Positions 1-13,319 of a stretch of 64,000 nucleotides of DNA are shown in pieces; position 1 is the first letter of the stretch; each line of letters begins with the position of its first letter. Below the pieces are notes generated by a model. It did not search any database. It was not told where the DNA came from and was given only the letters and a program-made list of their open reading frames with translations. The position numbers were made by a program, and so were the translations under genes. The DNA is from Thuidium tamariscinum (lineage: Eukaryota > Streptophyta > Bryopsida > Hypnales > Thuidiaceae), in the NCBI GenBank assembly GCA_947034885.2, contig OX344756.2:21187489-21251488 (forward strand), read 5' to 3'.

Positions 1-3000
1 ATGTCTATTGTCCACATGGGATCAAAGTGACCTTCCTTTGTACAAATGCTACGAAGAAGGGGAAAAAATTTAGAAGAATTTTTTGTTGCAATATGAGCAT
101 GATTTTGTTTAGAAATATGGATTCTTCTTTAAATTTTTTTTTGATTTTTTTTTAAATTATTAAAAATAAAAAAGTCCATAGACCCTTTTTTTGTTATTTT
201 TTGCTCCATGTGACCTATGAAGTACTTATAGTAGTCTATGGTACTGCATAGTACTACATTGACGGCCTAGATCGGTAGGCATCTGAAATCAACAGTTGAG
301 ATTTGTAGGCGCACATTAGAGGCGTTGTATTGTCAGGATCACGTAGTACAGCTAGTACTATGTCCAAAAACAACGTTTTGAGCCAAAAACATGAAGTGTT
401 TCTTGCAATCACCCTATAGAGAAGAACAAAGTAACCCCATTACAAATAAAGGAATAAATTCAATTATTTTAGATTTTCATCTAATTTAAATCTCACATCA
501 TAATAGGAATATATTATCCCTCTTAAGATTAAGATGTTATCCCTTCATGCTACAATACCTCAACATCTCAATCCTGAGAATACTACTAAGGTAACATGAT
601 GTCATGCAATTTTGTATTTCTTTCAATTTTTGTGGAGTACATAGATTACACTAGTTGTAAAACTTATAAAGTAGAAAAAGATAGGTATCAAAATAAAAAT
701 GAGTAATACAATTCATAATAGAAATTTCAATTCCACTTGAAAGAAATATTTCAATGTAGAGAACGAATTCTAAGGGCTTTGATGATACTAATAGTTGATG
801 TTTCAATCACTAACATTGTCTTTGTCATCACCATTGAGTGATTATGCAATTATTGTATTTTTAGCAAAAACTTCAAATTTCATTTGAGAAAAAAAACAAA
901 TCATGTTTTCTCAAACTTGTTCAATGAAAGATTTGTAAGAAATCAAGTTGTGTTTAAAATCCAATGCTCTATAATTTGTGATTTAAATCTTCCATCAAGA
1001 AGTAATGGACAACGCTCAAAAATTAGCTAACTATAAAATTGTTCCTCTTACCAATTTGTGACTTTTGTCCATGACTTTTCATTAGATACTTCATATTATA
1101 AATAAGATTTAGAAACTAAATGGCAATTTGCACATACACACAAACATACTATTACATTCAAGCAAGGTTTGAAGTTTTGTTATAATAAACTCAAATTCAT
1201 ATATTTTGACTTGATTTGCCAGTTTTTACATGATATTCTAATTTACATATTTCATAAGGATTTTCTTACCATTCTCTTTGTGTAAGGTAGATGTACCTAT
1301 AATCAATAAAATAAGTACATTTGGACATGATTGAATGTAGTGCAAGGCAAAGCAAATATTTTTTAAGGTGCATTGATACAAATGTTAGGGATTGCAAAAA
1401 ATTTGGTAATTTTATCTCTTGAATTGAAATTACTATAAATTTTGAAAGGCAAAAGTTGAACTTGACCTATGATCAACATCTATAGTCATCCAATTTTGAT
1501 CACTCAATAATTGCTTTTTTGCTATTTACTTCCTTTATTTGAGCTCACTTATGTGTCATTAATTTATTGATCAAAACCTTGAAAAAATACAAAGACACAC
1601 ATTCCAAGGAAAAGACGGAAATCCTTTCCAATCTTAGTTGGAATAGGGTACCCTATTTATTCTAGATGGGGCATCTCTAGTCATCAGTGCATCTGGGAAA
1701 AAAAGGTTAGGAAAAAATTTGTTCTTTAAAAAATTGTATATAGAAATAGATATAAGAACAATAGAAAATCTAAATTATTTATATATCTAAGATGTAGTTA
1801 AAACATAATAATTCCAATGGTAATATTGTTCTAGCAAGCAAACCAAACCATGCATGATTCTTTTCTATTGCAAAAAGTTCATTTGAAAATGAATCCTATA
1901 AACTATTCTTTCAAGAAGATGCTTAGATTACCTAAAAAACATGATTGTCCATAATTTTCTTTAGATATGAAATAAATAAATGAAATTCATATATACAAAA
2001 ATTATTTCATAGACAAAAATAATTAATAATTAAAAAATTTGAAAATTTTGTTTACTACCCAGTCTCCCTAATGTTGAACAAAACATTTGTTTCTAGGCAT
2101 AACTTTTGTTCCCAGGCATCTATTAGAAATAAATATATATATTTGTACAAAGATTATTATTTTTCTATCTTCAAAAAGAGTCTTCAAAAACCATGACAAA
2201 AATTGAGACCATAGGTACTTGTCGAAATTCCAAATTGTCCTCCAAAAGAATAAATGGTCCTTTAGGGGGTAAATCAACCTAGGTCAAATTTTTTTCAATA
2301 AAAGAGATTTAGGCTAAATATGCTTGAGTTCGTGGATACAACCATATTGAGATATCCAAATCAAATGGGTTGTTAGTAGTTTTGAGTCTCTTTAGGTCCA
2401 ATTAGGTAGCATGCTTCAAAAATTCATAATAAAAGGTCTAAAATTACTCCAAACTATTGGTGATGGTGTAATTAGAGATACCCAAACCAAATGACATGGT
2501 TATAGGTTCAATAGTTGGAAGTGGCAAGTTCCTTTATCTTCTGTAAAATTATCCTATCTTCTTGATGAAAATCCCTTGGAGTGTATTTCCTAAACATCCT
2601 CGTTTATAAATAAATAAAAATCAGAATTCATTAAAAATTATCACTTTGTCAAAAAAAAATTGATTGCTCTCCCTATTTCTCAAATTTGCCTTTCATATGG
2701 ATTTAAAAGAATTTTTTGACAATGCCAATAGGACCAACCAATCATTTGGTCTACTTGTCATAGGCTTGTTTACTTTATGATAGAACCACCCCTTTCCAAG
2801 GAGGGATCCATATTCAACCTATAGGTGCAACTCTTTTCAACCAAGGCTAAAACAAATTTTCAATCAAAGCTTGAAATGTAATTTTTAGCCCTTTTCAAGT
2901 TTAAGACTAATAAATTCATGACACATGTCATGAACTAGTGAGCAGGAAAGTAATCCTTGAATGATTAGATTTGGAAGAATGTATACATTGGAAATGGGCT

Positions 3001-3370
3001 CATGCCAACTTTTCTCTTCCAAAATTTGTAGTAAGGTTGAGACACCTATTCATGTATTATAGACTACACCTAATTGTGTCCCTAGACTTTGCAAAAACCT
3101 ACAGTCAAAAGAAATCATAAAAAAATTGACATTGTCCACCATTTCTGTCTTCCTACTCAGCCAAAAATTCACAATGCCTTCTAAGGTAGGAGGTCCTATA
3201 ATGAACCATCTCAGGCTAATACCAAATTCCAGGGAGGTAAAACTTTTAGAAATCATTTTCATTTAATTTTCCTTAAAAGACAAGTAGAATTGACACCTAA
3301 CCCAAGGCGTCTCATATTTTTTTGAGCTTTGTGGAATTATTTATAAAATTCTGAAGTTGAAGTAAACAGG
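1..3370. other. Gene-free AT-rich region with decayed dispersed repeats
   Basis: No reading frame resembles a known protein and base composition is strongly AT-biased throughout. Two pieces are recognisably repeated elsewhere. About 1285-1660 starts with TA+AGGTAGATGTACC and matches the element at 27459-27868. About 2783-3200 matches the element at 55389-55816 in the same orientation. About 1725-2290 belongs to a longer repeat also found near 9.8-10.4, 10.9-11.5 and 36.5-37.0 kb. The remainder shows nothing I can name. Confidence 0.6.
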
Positions 3371-3375
3371 GCTCT

Positions 3376-3476
3376 AAAATGGAGCACCTCCTAAAACATA
3401 CAGAATTTGTACATTACTGAAGGCTATGAAAAGCAACATGTACAACGCGTGTACATTTGAGGAGGTGCTCCATTTT
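3376..3476. repeat. Foldback with 16-bp perfect inverted repeat
   Basis: AAAATGGAGCACCTCC at 3376-3391 is exactly repeated in inverse at 3461-3476, with a loop of about 69 nt that itself contains TGTAC/GTACA. The arm resembles the inner end of the TA-flanked element at 7820-8230 (GGCTCTAAAATGGA), so this is probably a remnant of that family. Confidence 0.6.
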
Positions 3477-3716
3477 TATGCCTGCTCCATTTAAAAACCT
3501 CCTCCCTTAGTGCTCTAGCACGTGCACCAAATCGCTGAAGGGGTCAACTATGGGTGGTTCTACCACATATCCACTTTTGGTGACAAGCTGCAGAAGGCAA
3601 AGATACTGAATCTGCAAAGAAACCATATTTTATTCCCAGTCTCCATTGCAGCTCATCTACCATCTTCCACAACCAAGTTATTTGGGTTCAGTTTTGAGCT
3701 GTGTTTTTTTCCTTAA

Positions 3717-4099
3717 CCCTTAAACGACGCGGGGGGCATCCACAAAATCATCTTGTGTGAAACCATGGGAATCATTGGAATAAAAAAATCCAAAAGTGCG
3801 CATTTGAAGTCAAAGAACTATAGAAGATCTTCCTTTTCCACCCCTAATTCCAAGGATGAATGCTTGCATTTCTGTCCTGTACAATAAAAGGCTCGCCTGT
3901 TCATCAACCAAGAAACGACATAACATTCAGTAGCATGCCATGCCTTTACAGTGATGGTGTGGTATATTCCACTCCCAAACAATTAGTTACTTATGAATAC
4001 TGTTGGATGTGGCATATTCCACACCATCACTGTAGAGCCAAAGGCAATGCCAGCCTTGCTACTGTACTGAATGTTATGGACTCCAGCATCATTTAGGGG
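3717..4099. mobile_element. TAA-flanked inverted-repeat element, PIF/Harbinger-like (copy 1)
   Basis: The left end reads TAA then CCCTTAAACGACG and the right end reads CATTTAGGGG then TAA-like sequence, so the ends are inverted and flanked by TAA. Part of the inside (about 3750-3890) is the reverse complement of the inside of the element at 49512-49734. TAA/TTA target duplications are known for PIF/Harbinger elements, but no transposase is present, so the class is inferred from the ends. The copy carries extra sequence around 3900-4080 that includes a near-repeat of a GTGGTATATTCCAC motif. Confidence 0.55.
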
Positions 4100-4617
4100 T
4101 TAAAAAAAATTGGGGAAACCAATTGGGTTTAAGTTAGTTTAAGCACTGGTTGGCTCCCAAGCAGCAATTCTCTTATCAACCTGCACACCAAGCGTGCTGT
4201 GGCCCTCTCGCCCATCATCACTGCCACGCCAGGCTCCTCTGATGCGTGGCAATATGGAGGTGCGCGTCATCACCCCGGGTGCCCGCGCGGGGTTAATTAA
4301 GTGGGGAGCAAGAAGTAATAAGAAGTTCATTACTGAGGCGACCGACGACGGAGACTCTCACGTGGGACATGGAAAAGGGGAACTCGGGGAGTCACTCCCA
4401 TGTGCAGCTTCCGCATATATTGAATGGCAATTAGCTCCCTTCCCATCTTGCAGCAGAGTGGACAGAAGAGAGACCCCCCAATTTCCATCCATGGGCCGTG
4501 GCCATACTAATATCTTGGACACACTAATAACTTTCCACCGGTGCCATATAGATACTGTCACCATTGCCATACTAATATTTTCTACCTAACCACACTGATA
4601 TCTTCTACTTTGTCATA
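4100..4617. other. GC-richer stretch without recognisable gene
   Basis: Composition is less AT-rich than the surroundings, and overlapping frames of 60-131 codons are open on both strands (for example 4194-4589 on +). None shows a domain I recognise, and open frames on both strands are expected in GC-richer sequence. There is a short repetition of CATACTAATAT-type sequence near 4500-4620. Confidence 0.4.
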
Positions 4618-4626
4618 CTAAAATAG

Positions 4627-4865
4627 GGGCAGGGAGAACTGACCCCCTCACTCAGCCACTCGGGTGAAATGCTGTAATTTTTTTATTTTTCACACAAATT
4701 GTTTTTTGCAAATTTTGAATTCATATTTGCAATCAATGACCCCAAATTAGTTGGAAGGTGAAAAAAGTAGGGGTGATCATGGCCCAAACTAGGGGGCTTT
4801 TTGTTTTGATTTCACCTCTACTAAAACATGCTAAGGCCAAGCGAGGGGGCCAGTCCACCCGGATC
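4627..4865. mobile_element. Mutator-type non-autonomous element with 9-bp target duplication
   Basis: The 9-mer CTAAAATAG occurs at 4618-4626 and again at 4866-4874. Between them are imperfect terminal inverted repeats of about 31 bp (about 21 of 31 match); both begin with G and share a CTGRCCCCCTCRCT core. A 9-bp duplication with long inverted ends is typical of Mutator-like elements. The 239-bp length leaves no room for a transposase. The inside resembles the elements at 13677 and 50138 (GAAATGCTG followed by a T-run). Confidence 0.7.
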
Positions 4866-4874
4866 CTAAAATAG

Positions 4875-5790
4875 ACCACCCTCTTCCATCATTACCAAGG
4901 CTTTTTTTGAAGAAGTGCCATAGTAATAGTATAAAATGTTATAGTGGTGCTCCAAATCATCCACTTATTGGATGTATAGTAAGGTTGTCATCCACAATCA
5001 AGCAACTGCATGTAATATTTGTTTTCATTTCAAAGTTGTCTGGCAATTTCGTCCAAATTTTTTGGCATTTTTTGTGATATTTTTTAGCGAGATCATTTTT
5101 TCTGGTACAATCTAGTACTAGAAAGCAAAAAAAAGCCCTAGTCATTACGTACCAATGAAATACATTCTAGAAATACATTCTAGTAGTAATGAAAATGATG
5201 TTGTTCACATATCATCCAACAAATTTATATTCAAATTTTCTCATAATAAGAAAGAAACACCCATTTCCATCCATATACTTATTCTTAGACCCTAGAGTAT
5301 CACTAAATTTGTCCATGAGCATCCATTAAAGTGTACGACAAATGTTTAATTCTAATTTGCTGACGCAGTTGTAAGACACATGTATAGTTTTCATTCACTG
5401 ACAACTAATTTCAGCAAGTGCTCAGTTAAAGGTACACCTATAGGACGGTTCCAATGGTTTAGGGAGCCAATACTTTGGAAATTTATAGAAATTACATACT
5501 GATTCCGAAAAATTTGATTTTTTTTAATATTCATGATTTTCACTCGCTAATATAGAAAAAATATTAGTTTTAGAAAACATTGCCTCCAACTATGCTAAAT
5601 TCCTTATTTGGACGTTTTTGGGTGTTTCCGCTGTACATCTTGCAAGTATACCATTTCTAATACATCATTGAAATTTGTCATTACCCTAGAATATCTCTCA
5701 ATCACGGTATCTACATATGTATTGTTAAATCTTGAGCACATTTAAGAGTCTTGAAATACTTTTTTTGGTCTTTTAGAGGCAATCTTACTA
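4875..5790. other. Repeat-derived intergenic DNA
   Basis: No gene is seen. The segment 5430-5632 is found again, inverted, at about 54778-54980; it shares motifs such as ATATTCATGATTTTCACTCG and AATTCCTTATTTGGACG. The rest is AT-rich and unrecognised. Confidence 0.5.
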
Positions 5791-6085
5791 AGGTGGGTAC
5801 ATCCAAATTGCACGTTCCCTAAACCATCCCTTTGTCTACATCTCTAAAATCAATATAAACATATATTGACTTCAGAAACAATTGTACAACTTCTACCAAC
5901 AAAAACTTCAACCCTTCTTAACTTTTGCATAACTTTTGCATACGGTATCCAAATGCTATGATCTTTGGTGCATCAAAACTTCCTTTCACTTGCCCACCAA
6001 CAAATATGAAATTTGAATAGTCCAAAAATGGTTACTAGAGGGAACTGGTACCCCAAAAGTGGCAGGTTTGGGGATACCCATTCCT
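5791..6085 (+). mobile_element. TA-flanked MITE, AGGTAGGTACACC family (copy C)
   Basis: The element is bounded by TA at 5789-5790 and 6086-6087. The left end is AGGTGGGTACATCC. The right end is more decayed (GGATACCCATTCCT). Internally it shares AACTTTTGCATACGG and TTTGGTGCATC with the 273-bp copies at 13949 and 15422. It is the oldest-looking of the three complete copies. Confidence 0.65.
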
Positions 6086-6087
6086 TA

Positions 6088-7254
6088 GCCAGGTTCGGCC
6101 AAACCAATACTACAACACAAGATTTCCATGCGCTCAATTTTCAGAAGGCATGAGTGCCACGAACCCCTCAATTTTCAGAAATGACCGACATCCATGTGCA
6201 ACTACTCCATCCATTCAACATTGAATGGGCCGGCAATTAAGTTCGGTCGCCATCCGCCATCCCCCATCTCGCGCTTACACACACAAGACCCGCCCATCCT
6301 CTCGCTCCCGACGTGCCACCATCGCCACACCGATAAGTTAAAAAGGTATGTGCGCTCACAAAGGCCGGCGACCAACTGCGCTTCCTCCGTCCGTCTTGTC
6401 TCCGTCTGCACAAACCAACCATTATTTCCTGGGGCTTTGCAGAATGAGAGATTCGCTTGCGAGCGTCCATTTTCTCAGCACCCGATTGGCCCGTTCTTCG
6501 TCGGTCTGCAGTTGACTCTGTTATTATTAAGTGATGGAGAAGAGGTTTTTCATTATTGGAGGGCCATCTTTTTATCTCTTTCCTGACAAAATTGCAGGGA
6601 AACGGAAGAAGCAGGAGTGTCAGCCGGAAACAAACGGACGGATGGACGGGCGCAGCCAGGCCAGGGGGCAGGCAGGGGGGCCATTGCTGCTCACACGGAA
6701 CTTAGGGCCCCGGCTTTGGTGGTCATAACTTAAGATTGGTAGAGGATGATCACGGAGTTTCATTTATGTTGCCAATCAAGAATCAAAGAATTCATCAAGA
6801 CTAATTAAAACCAGCTTCACTACAAGCTTCCGTCATGAAAAGGATAGTCAACTCTTCCAATTTATGACCCCGTTTTGATGATTTTCATCTTACAATTAGT
6901 ACTCCGTTCATTGTTCCATTGGATTAGCAAATTTTTTGAGAATGTAGCTAAAGTCACTACACTTGGAAATTGCACAATTATGCAATTCACCATGGTTTCT
7001 ACTATTATATTGAAAACCTTTTCCTATGGGTCTTGTTGGTAGTTCAAATGGAAGATCTCAGGTTCTCTTAGAATGCATTTTTTTTTAAAAGGGCAGTGAC
7101 CATTAAAATCCAAACTTGGAATGCATTTTGGGGACACCGTGTGAATAAACTATGAATTTTCAAAGTGCTGAAGATAGATGTTTCTAAAATCAACTGTGGA
7201 CTCTCTGTATAAGTAGTAGGAGTACAATTTAGACAATAAAATCTAGCCACTGGT
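6088..7254. other. GC-richer patch then AT-rich spacer, no gene identified
   Basis: From about 6190 to 6720 the composition is GC-rich, and overlapping frames are open on both strands (for example 6194-6586 on +, 6237-6470 on -). None matches a family I know. It could be an old retroelement piece or a lost promoter. Nothing specific is visible from 6740 to 7250. Confidence 0.35.
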
Positions 7255-7620
7255 TGGTTTTTTGGGGTTCTTTTTGGCACAAATGAAACGAAATTTCATT
7301 GCAAAGGACACTGGTTGGGTTTAGAAAGCAGTCAAATTTAGGTGTAGTTCCCTTCCATGGGTGTGCTTTGAAGGGGGACTTTTTTGAGGTCACCCATTGG
7401 CCAAATTCAAAGACCATATTGTGAGTTATAGTTACACATGAGTGAGGTTTGAATCCTGCTCCTGATGGGATGAAGCGAGATGACCCCCAGTTCCGCTGGT
7501 GCCCCTGCTGGTTCATCGCCCGTGCCTGTGAGTCGTATCAGTCGAATTGGCTCTTAAATTGAATTGAATTACATCATGAGACCCTGGCAATGAAATTCCG
7601 TTTCATTTGTTTTAAAAAAA
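7255..7620 (-). mobile_element. LINE-like 3' ends (truncated)
   Basis: At 7273-7305 the sequence CACAAATGAAACGAAATTTC, followed by ATTGCAAAGG, is the reverse complement of a tail signature that recurs in this window: GCAATGAAATTCCATTTCAT followed by TTGT and an A-run. A second tail in the + direction ends near 7610 with an A-run. Such tails are usual at the 3' ends of plant LINEs. No reverse transcriptase reading frame remains. Confidence 0.45.
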
Positions 7621-7819
7621 AATTACATCATGAGAAATCATCAAGAGTGCAAGCTTTAATACATGCCGTGCTGTTAGTAAAGGGCCGGCTCTTCTCCCAC
7701 AGTACTTAGAAGTGGTACCAAGCACTTGTTCTTTATAAAAAAATTGATAAAAATTAAAAATATAATAAAAAAATTCTTCTAATTCTAATTCTTTTGTGGT
7801 TTATGTAAATCATAACATA

Positions 7820-8230
7820 AGGTAGTCGGCTCTAAAATGGAACGGGCATTAAGAATGGACCCTATAAAAGGTTGTAAAATGAACAATTGGTGGTTCTTAA
7901 GTGGACCTCCACATTCATTGAATGAATCAAGAAAAGATGCATTGGGAATAGTGAGAGCCAATCATGCTCTTTGCTTTTCCATTTTTTCTTAGAAATTGCA
8001 AGTGAACCATTCATGGAAGACCTAGAGACATAAAATAGGGACCTATGGCACATCTCCTTTGAAAATTCATAACTAATTAAAAAATGCGTCAAAAATTATG
8101 AAACCACTTGTGTTAGATTCCTCTTCAATTTATCTTTCTCTGAAAAATGGACTAAAAATATTTCCATTCAAGTAAATACATGAAAAAAGGGGACCAGCCC
8201 TTAGATGCTCCATTACAGAGCCGACTACCT
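7820..8230. mobile_element. TA-flanked inverted-repeat element with AGGTAGTCGGCTCT ends
   Basis: TA at 7818-7819 and 8231-8232 bound a 411-bp element. Its ends are a perfect 14-bp inverted repeat (AGGTAGTCGGCTCT), and similarity continues through ATGGA. The first six bases are shared with the other TA-flanked families here, which suggests one transposase source. The right half (about 8060-8210) recurs near 13130-13300. Confidence 0.75.
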
Positions 8231-8232
8231 TA

Positions 8233-11200
8233 CTGGAAGCAACTGAACACACCAAACTGGGCTTTAAGTTTCATTTGTGCCAAGAAAAACAAAAACAAAA
8301 CGGGCTTTAAGATTGAGCAGGGAAGGTCATCATTAATGTCCTCCCATTGAAAACCCGGTCCGGGAGCACCTTAAGTTATAAATGAATGACTAAGTTAACA
8401 ACAAGATCAGGCAGTGTTCTTTTCTGGTTTTCGGACAAATGGTTATGTGGCCTTCCTTTGAAGAAGTTTTAAGTTGTCTGGCTGCTTCATTTGGGGGCCT
8501 TGAATGAAGGAGGCAATATGCAATTTTGGATATGTAATTTTTGTTTGCAATTTTTGTATACAAGTTATTGGCTTTGTATGACAAATGAAATGAGGTTTTG
8601 GAAGCATTGTGGCAACAGTGTGGAGGGTCATGATTACAATCCAACATTCTTTTAACACATTTACCCTCATTTTTTTACATGCTTGAAACTAGTGATTTTT
8701 TTTTGGAAATTGGGCATTTAATTGCTTAAAAAACCATGAGATCAGATGTGAGCCTCTCAAAAGCCCCAATAGAAAATACCAAATTCAACTAGATACAAGA
8801 TTATAATTCAATTAGTATAGGAGGTTGAATAGTGTTAGGATCTTTTTTAGGAATAGGATGAGGTTTGAATGGAATTAGTTTTGTTAGGCTAGAACATGAG
8901 GTAGACCCTTGACCAGATTTTTGACCATAAATATTCAAATGTCTAAATTATATATTGCAAAAAAAATTGAGTTAAGAAGGTTCAAAGTCAAATAATCCAA
9001 TCTTGCAATGTGCAAACAGATTTGTTTTCTAACTTTTCAACGCACATATCTTGCAATTTGTGCAATCAAAATATTTGAAATTTATTCTATACATTCTCAT
9101 AATAGTTAGGTGGACGATCATACAATAAAGTGCACAAAAAGAAACAAATTTTAATTTTCTTTTTACTTTAAGCAATAGAAATGGTCATTTTGAGTGCTTT
9201 TATAGCAAAATAAAAGGCCTTGGTGCTTAGGGATTAATACCTACAACCGTGAATCATGATTTGAGTCCATTTTTCAACATAAAGATAGCTCTTTGCCGAT
9301 GCAATATGGTTTGGATTTTTATAAATTTTCATTAGAAGTGCACTTCATGACTAATAGTTCCATTAGCCCTATATAGTGTAAAATGTAATTTTAGATAGGT
9401 TCATACAATTTCAATATTTTTGGATCTTTTTGCAAAGCTAGAAAAATACACAAGCTTTTGGGGAATGCATTTTTTTTAAATTTTAACTCAAAACTACCAT
9501 TTCTATTGTAAAAAGTTTTAAAAAAATGAAATTCATTATTTTTGGACATCTAATCATATGTAGGATTTTACAACTAACTAAATAAGAATGTGTGGAATAA
9601 ATTTTGATTTGCACAATTTGCAAAATATTTACATTTAAAGTAAAGAAATCAACTTTTGTTGCACATTACAAGACTAAATTATTTGACTTTGAACCTTCTT
9701 AACTTAAATTTTTTGCACTACAAAATTTCAAGGTTTTAAATCTTTACAATGAAAAATTGGGTTGAAAGTCTAGGAAAAAAACTGGAGTCAAAAAAACTTA
9801 ATTTTCACTCTTAGAGAAATTGTTAAGTAGAAGGAAGTGCAAGATAGAAGGAATATCTAAATTAATAATATCTCTAAGATGGGATTAAAATGCATTAATT
9901 CCAATGGTGAGATTGCTTTAGAAAGAAAACTAAACCATGTGGAGCTTTTTTTTTGAAAAGTTGTGAAGGTTGCATTTAAAATTGAATCCTTCAAGATTTT
10001 TTTTTCAAAAAGATGCTTAGATTTCTTCAAAATAAGATTGTTCATAACTTTCTGATATCATTTATTCAATTGAAATGAATCAAAACTTTCCATCTAGACG
10101 AAAATGTAATCTATAAGAAAATAAGTTCAAATTCAAACTTTGAGAACCAATTTTGTTGCTTAGTATCCCTTGATTTGAGCTTGTTTGGGTATAACTTTTG
10201 CTCCTGGGCACCAATTGGGAAGAAAAATTATATTCTCACAAAGCTAATCATTTTTTCTTATCTTTAGTTAGAAAAAATTTCAAAAACTCATGAAAAAAAA
10301 CTACAATCATTGGTACCAATTTGAAATCCAATTTGTTCTCTAGAGGGACATTGGTCCTTTAGGAGATAAGGATTAAAATAAATCTCTTATCTTTGACATA
10401 CAAAGGAAAATCTTATTTTTGTGAAGAATAATCCATTTCTATAGGAAATATAGATGAAGACACCAGTTCTAAATTAAAGTTGTTAATCACTACACACTAC
10501 ACAAACAAAATTCAAATCTTTTTCCATGTGAATATAAAGACTTGTATATTTTGAAATTTGGCATGATTATTATATTTCATCTTAATCCCTACACAACAAA
10601 GGCCATTTTTCTTTCAAAAACCACTTAAAAGTGCCATCTTTTGTTATGTTCATCCCCCCCTTCATCCACACCCACACCCACCAAAAAAAAACTTTTTTAA
10701 TCTAACAATAGAATCTTATATTTTATTTACCTGAGATCATAAGGTAAAAGTTTGAGGGTATGGATTGGAAGATATTTGTAGTCAAAATTCAAAAAACTAG
10801 TTTTTCAAAACACTAGCCTACAATTTTAGATGACTTTGACCACCATTTTGTAGAAGTTTTTTGGACTGTGGAATTCAAATTTTTTCTTAAAAATTGTGTT
10901 GAAAAATTGAATTGAGAGTCTAGTGAAAAGATTCAACAAAAAAGCTTGATTTTCATTTTTTTTAAGATTGTTGAATAGAAGTAGGTCCAAGATTGAAAGG
11001 AAAACTAAATCATTGAGAGCTCTAAGATGGGATTGAAACACAAAAATCCCAATAGTGAGATTGTTCTAACAAACAATTTTACTCTTATTCAACATTTTTT
11101 TTTTAAATATTATAAAAATTTCATTCAAAAATTAATCTTAGAAGTTATTTTTTCACGATGATGCTCAAACTATCCAAAAAATAGGATTCATAACTTTCAC

Positions 11201-12230
11201 ACCACTAATACAATGGAATGAATCAAAGCTTCAAATGTAGACAAAAATAAAATCTTTAAAGAATTAAAAATAATAATAATTTAAAGTTTTTAAATGGATT
11301 TTTTTCCCTACCCAATGACTTGTAAATTATATTAAAGATGGCATAACTTTTAGTCCTAAGCATCAATTGAAATGAAAATTATTTTCCTACAAAGCTAATA
11401 AGTTTTTCAATCTTCTGAGAAATTTCCACAAAGTTTCAATAAAAATTGAAGTCAAAGGAACCTATTCAAAATCCATTTTGTCCCCCTAGGGCACCATGGT
11501 CTTTTGGAGTTAAGATTAACCTTCAAAAAACAAAATGCAAAAAAATTCTTCATCCACTTTTATTGCAATTTAAAGGTGATGAAGCTCAAATCTAGTTAAA
11601 AATTCCTTGCACCCCTCACTCCATTGGAATAGTATCCAATCATTGAATGGCATTACAAAATTTGGTTCTAGTCACAATTGAATTGGTAGTTGAATTATGT
11701 GGTTAAAGTTCAACAATTGGAAGGGTTTCCTATGTGTTTTTTGGATTTGTATAGAAAAATGTCTAGTTTATACTAGATTGAAAAATGCATAAAAAAGCAT
11801 ATGTGATTTCAAACAAAGTATGAGTTCAAAAATTTTCAAAATTTTTCATACTATTTCCAAAAAATCACCAAATTACAACTAACCCCTCATCTTTCATTGG
11901 CACTTGAATTCCCCAAAGTGAGAAGAAAACCAAAACTAAAAAATGTCCTTTTAAAATTTGATATTCATTCTTATTAATTAATATTATCCAATCTTTCCAA
12001 GACAAGGTCAAGAAATAAGAACATTGTGATCATGGAGCTTTGTTCTAAGATCAATATTGTAGGACCAATCACCCCCTAACATCCCCACTCTAACCAAATC
12101 CTAATCGCATCAACCTTCATGATTCACTCTAATGCACATGACATTGTTGGGCTCGGGCCTTCACTTAGCAAGTCGAGAAATGCCTTCAACCTCTATATGA
12201 ATTATAACTGTTAGGTACTACCTTTTATGT
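8233..12230. other. AT-rich repeat-derived region
   Basis: No gene is seen. About 9830-10385 and 10900-11520 are two copies of a longer repeat also present at 1725-2290 and, inverted, at about 36490-36960. Shared motifs include CTAAGATGGGATT, CATAACTTTTG, and a terminal part ending in a CTTTAGG-type motif near TAA. At 9178-9242 there is an isolated end of the TAA-flanked family (GGCCTTGGTGCTTAGGGATT then AA). Short ORFs here lie inside these repeats. Confidence 0.5.
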
Positions 12231-12405
12231 GTATTATAGAAGAGGGCTCTAAAATTGCCCAGGCTTTTGCAATTATGCAATAGGAGGCTGTGAAATGGAA
12301 TTTGATTGTGAGTCAATGAACTTCCAATTACATTAGAGCATGATAAGAGTTTGTTTTTTCCTTCTTCAATGGATGGTTTCAGAGCTATAGTGACTTCATT
12401 CTTAA

Positions 12406-13090
12406 CTAAGTGAATAAAATAAGACTTGGTTGTCTTACAAGTGTTACAAAATCCAAAATAATGATTAATTCAAGTGTGCACTTTATCTTTTTTTTTGTGA
12501 AACAAATGAAATTCATTGCAAAGAAAAAACACCAGAACAACAGCCAAGCCCCATGGGCTGGACAAACAACCAACCACAAACCAGTAATACTAAAAGAACC
12601 AACAAAGGCGAGGGCCTTGTTGATTCCAAATGATTTGATCTCCCTCTCTATATGCAATAACTCGAGAATACATCCAAATAGAGTCAAAATGATGCCATGT
12701 CCTACAAGTCAGATGAGGCTCGCTCCTAGCAAACCTAAGTGCTCTAAGATGAGTAGCTCTCCCAACATCAAGAAGAGAATCCCATAACACACTATGAATT
12801 CGGTCTATATGCCAACAATCTTGAGAAAAAAATGCATTGTTGCGAGAGATGCAAATCAGTCATAGTGTTATGCCCTTGAGTTGATTCCATATGGTTTGTT
12901 GAAGGTGGAATCAACGAGGAACATGAGAACTGAAGATGTATTGTTTCATCTCCAACCTACATTGCGGCCCTAAAACATGCACTTTAGCTTTAGGAAGGAA
13001 CGCATTTAGAAACCACCTCGATTACTTTTTACATGTTGCAATGCTACTTCTTGAACACAACCAAATTTATTTCCAAATTGTGCACGTATG
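12406..13090 (-). pseudogene. Decayed LINE/retroelement 3' coding end (possible)
   Basis: On the minus strand, frames in series read LICISRNNAFFSQD, then a stretch ending ALRFARSE, then further open sequence. The pattern of aromatic residues followed by RNN and F resembles the region after the reverse transcriptase in plant LINEs. A TGA interrupts the frame just before LICIS. The low-coordinate end, which is 3' on this strand, carries the reverse complement of the ATGAAATTCATTGC plus A-run tail signature. It lies inside a broken copy of the element family seen at 7820-8230, because matching sequence occurs on both sides (near 12240-12310 and 13130-13300). The protein match is weak, so the LINE call rests mainly on the tail. 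Confidence 0.4.
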
Positions 13091-13319
13091 AGTTTTCAGG
13101 GCCTACTGATGACAAATAGGGCCCTACGCCTGATTATATTTGAAAATTCACAACTAATTTAGTATTGCTTCAAAAAATATGAAACCACTTGTGTTAGATT
13201 CCTAAAATATTTTTCTTTGACTAAAAAATAAGTTCAAAATAATTGCATCGAAAGAATAATACATGAAAAAGGGAGATCAGCTCTTAAATGAGCGAATTTT
13301 GAGCTTCCTCCCTTAGTTG

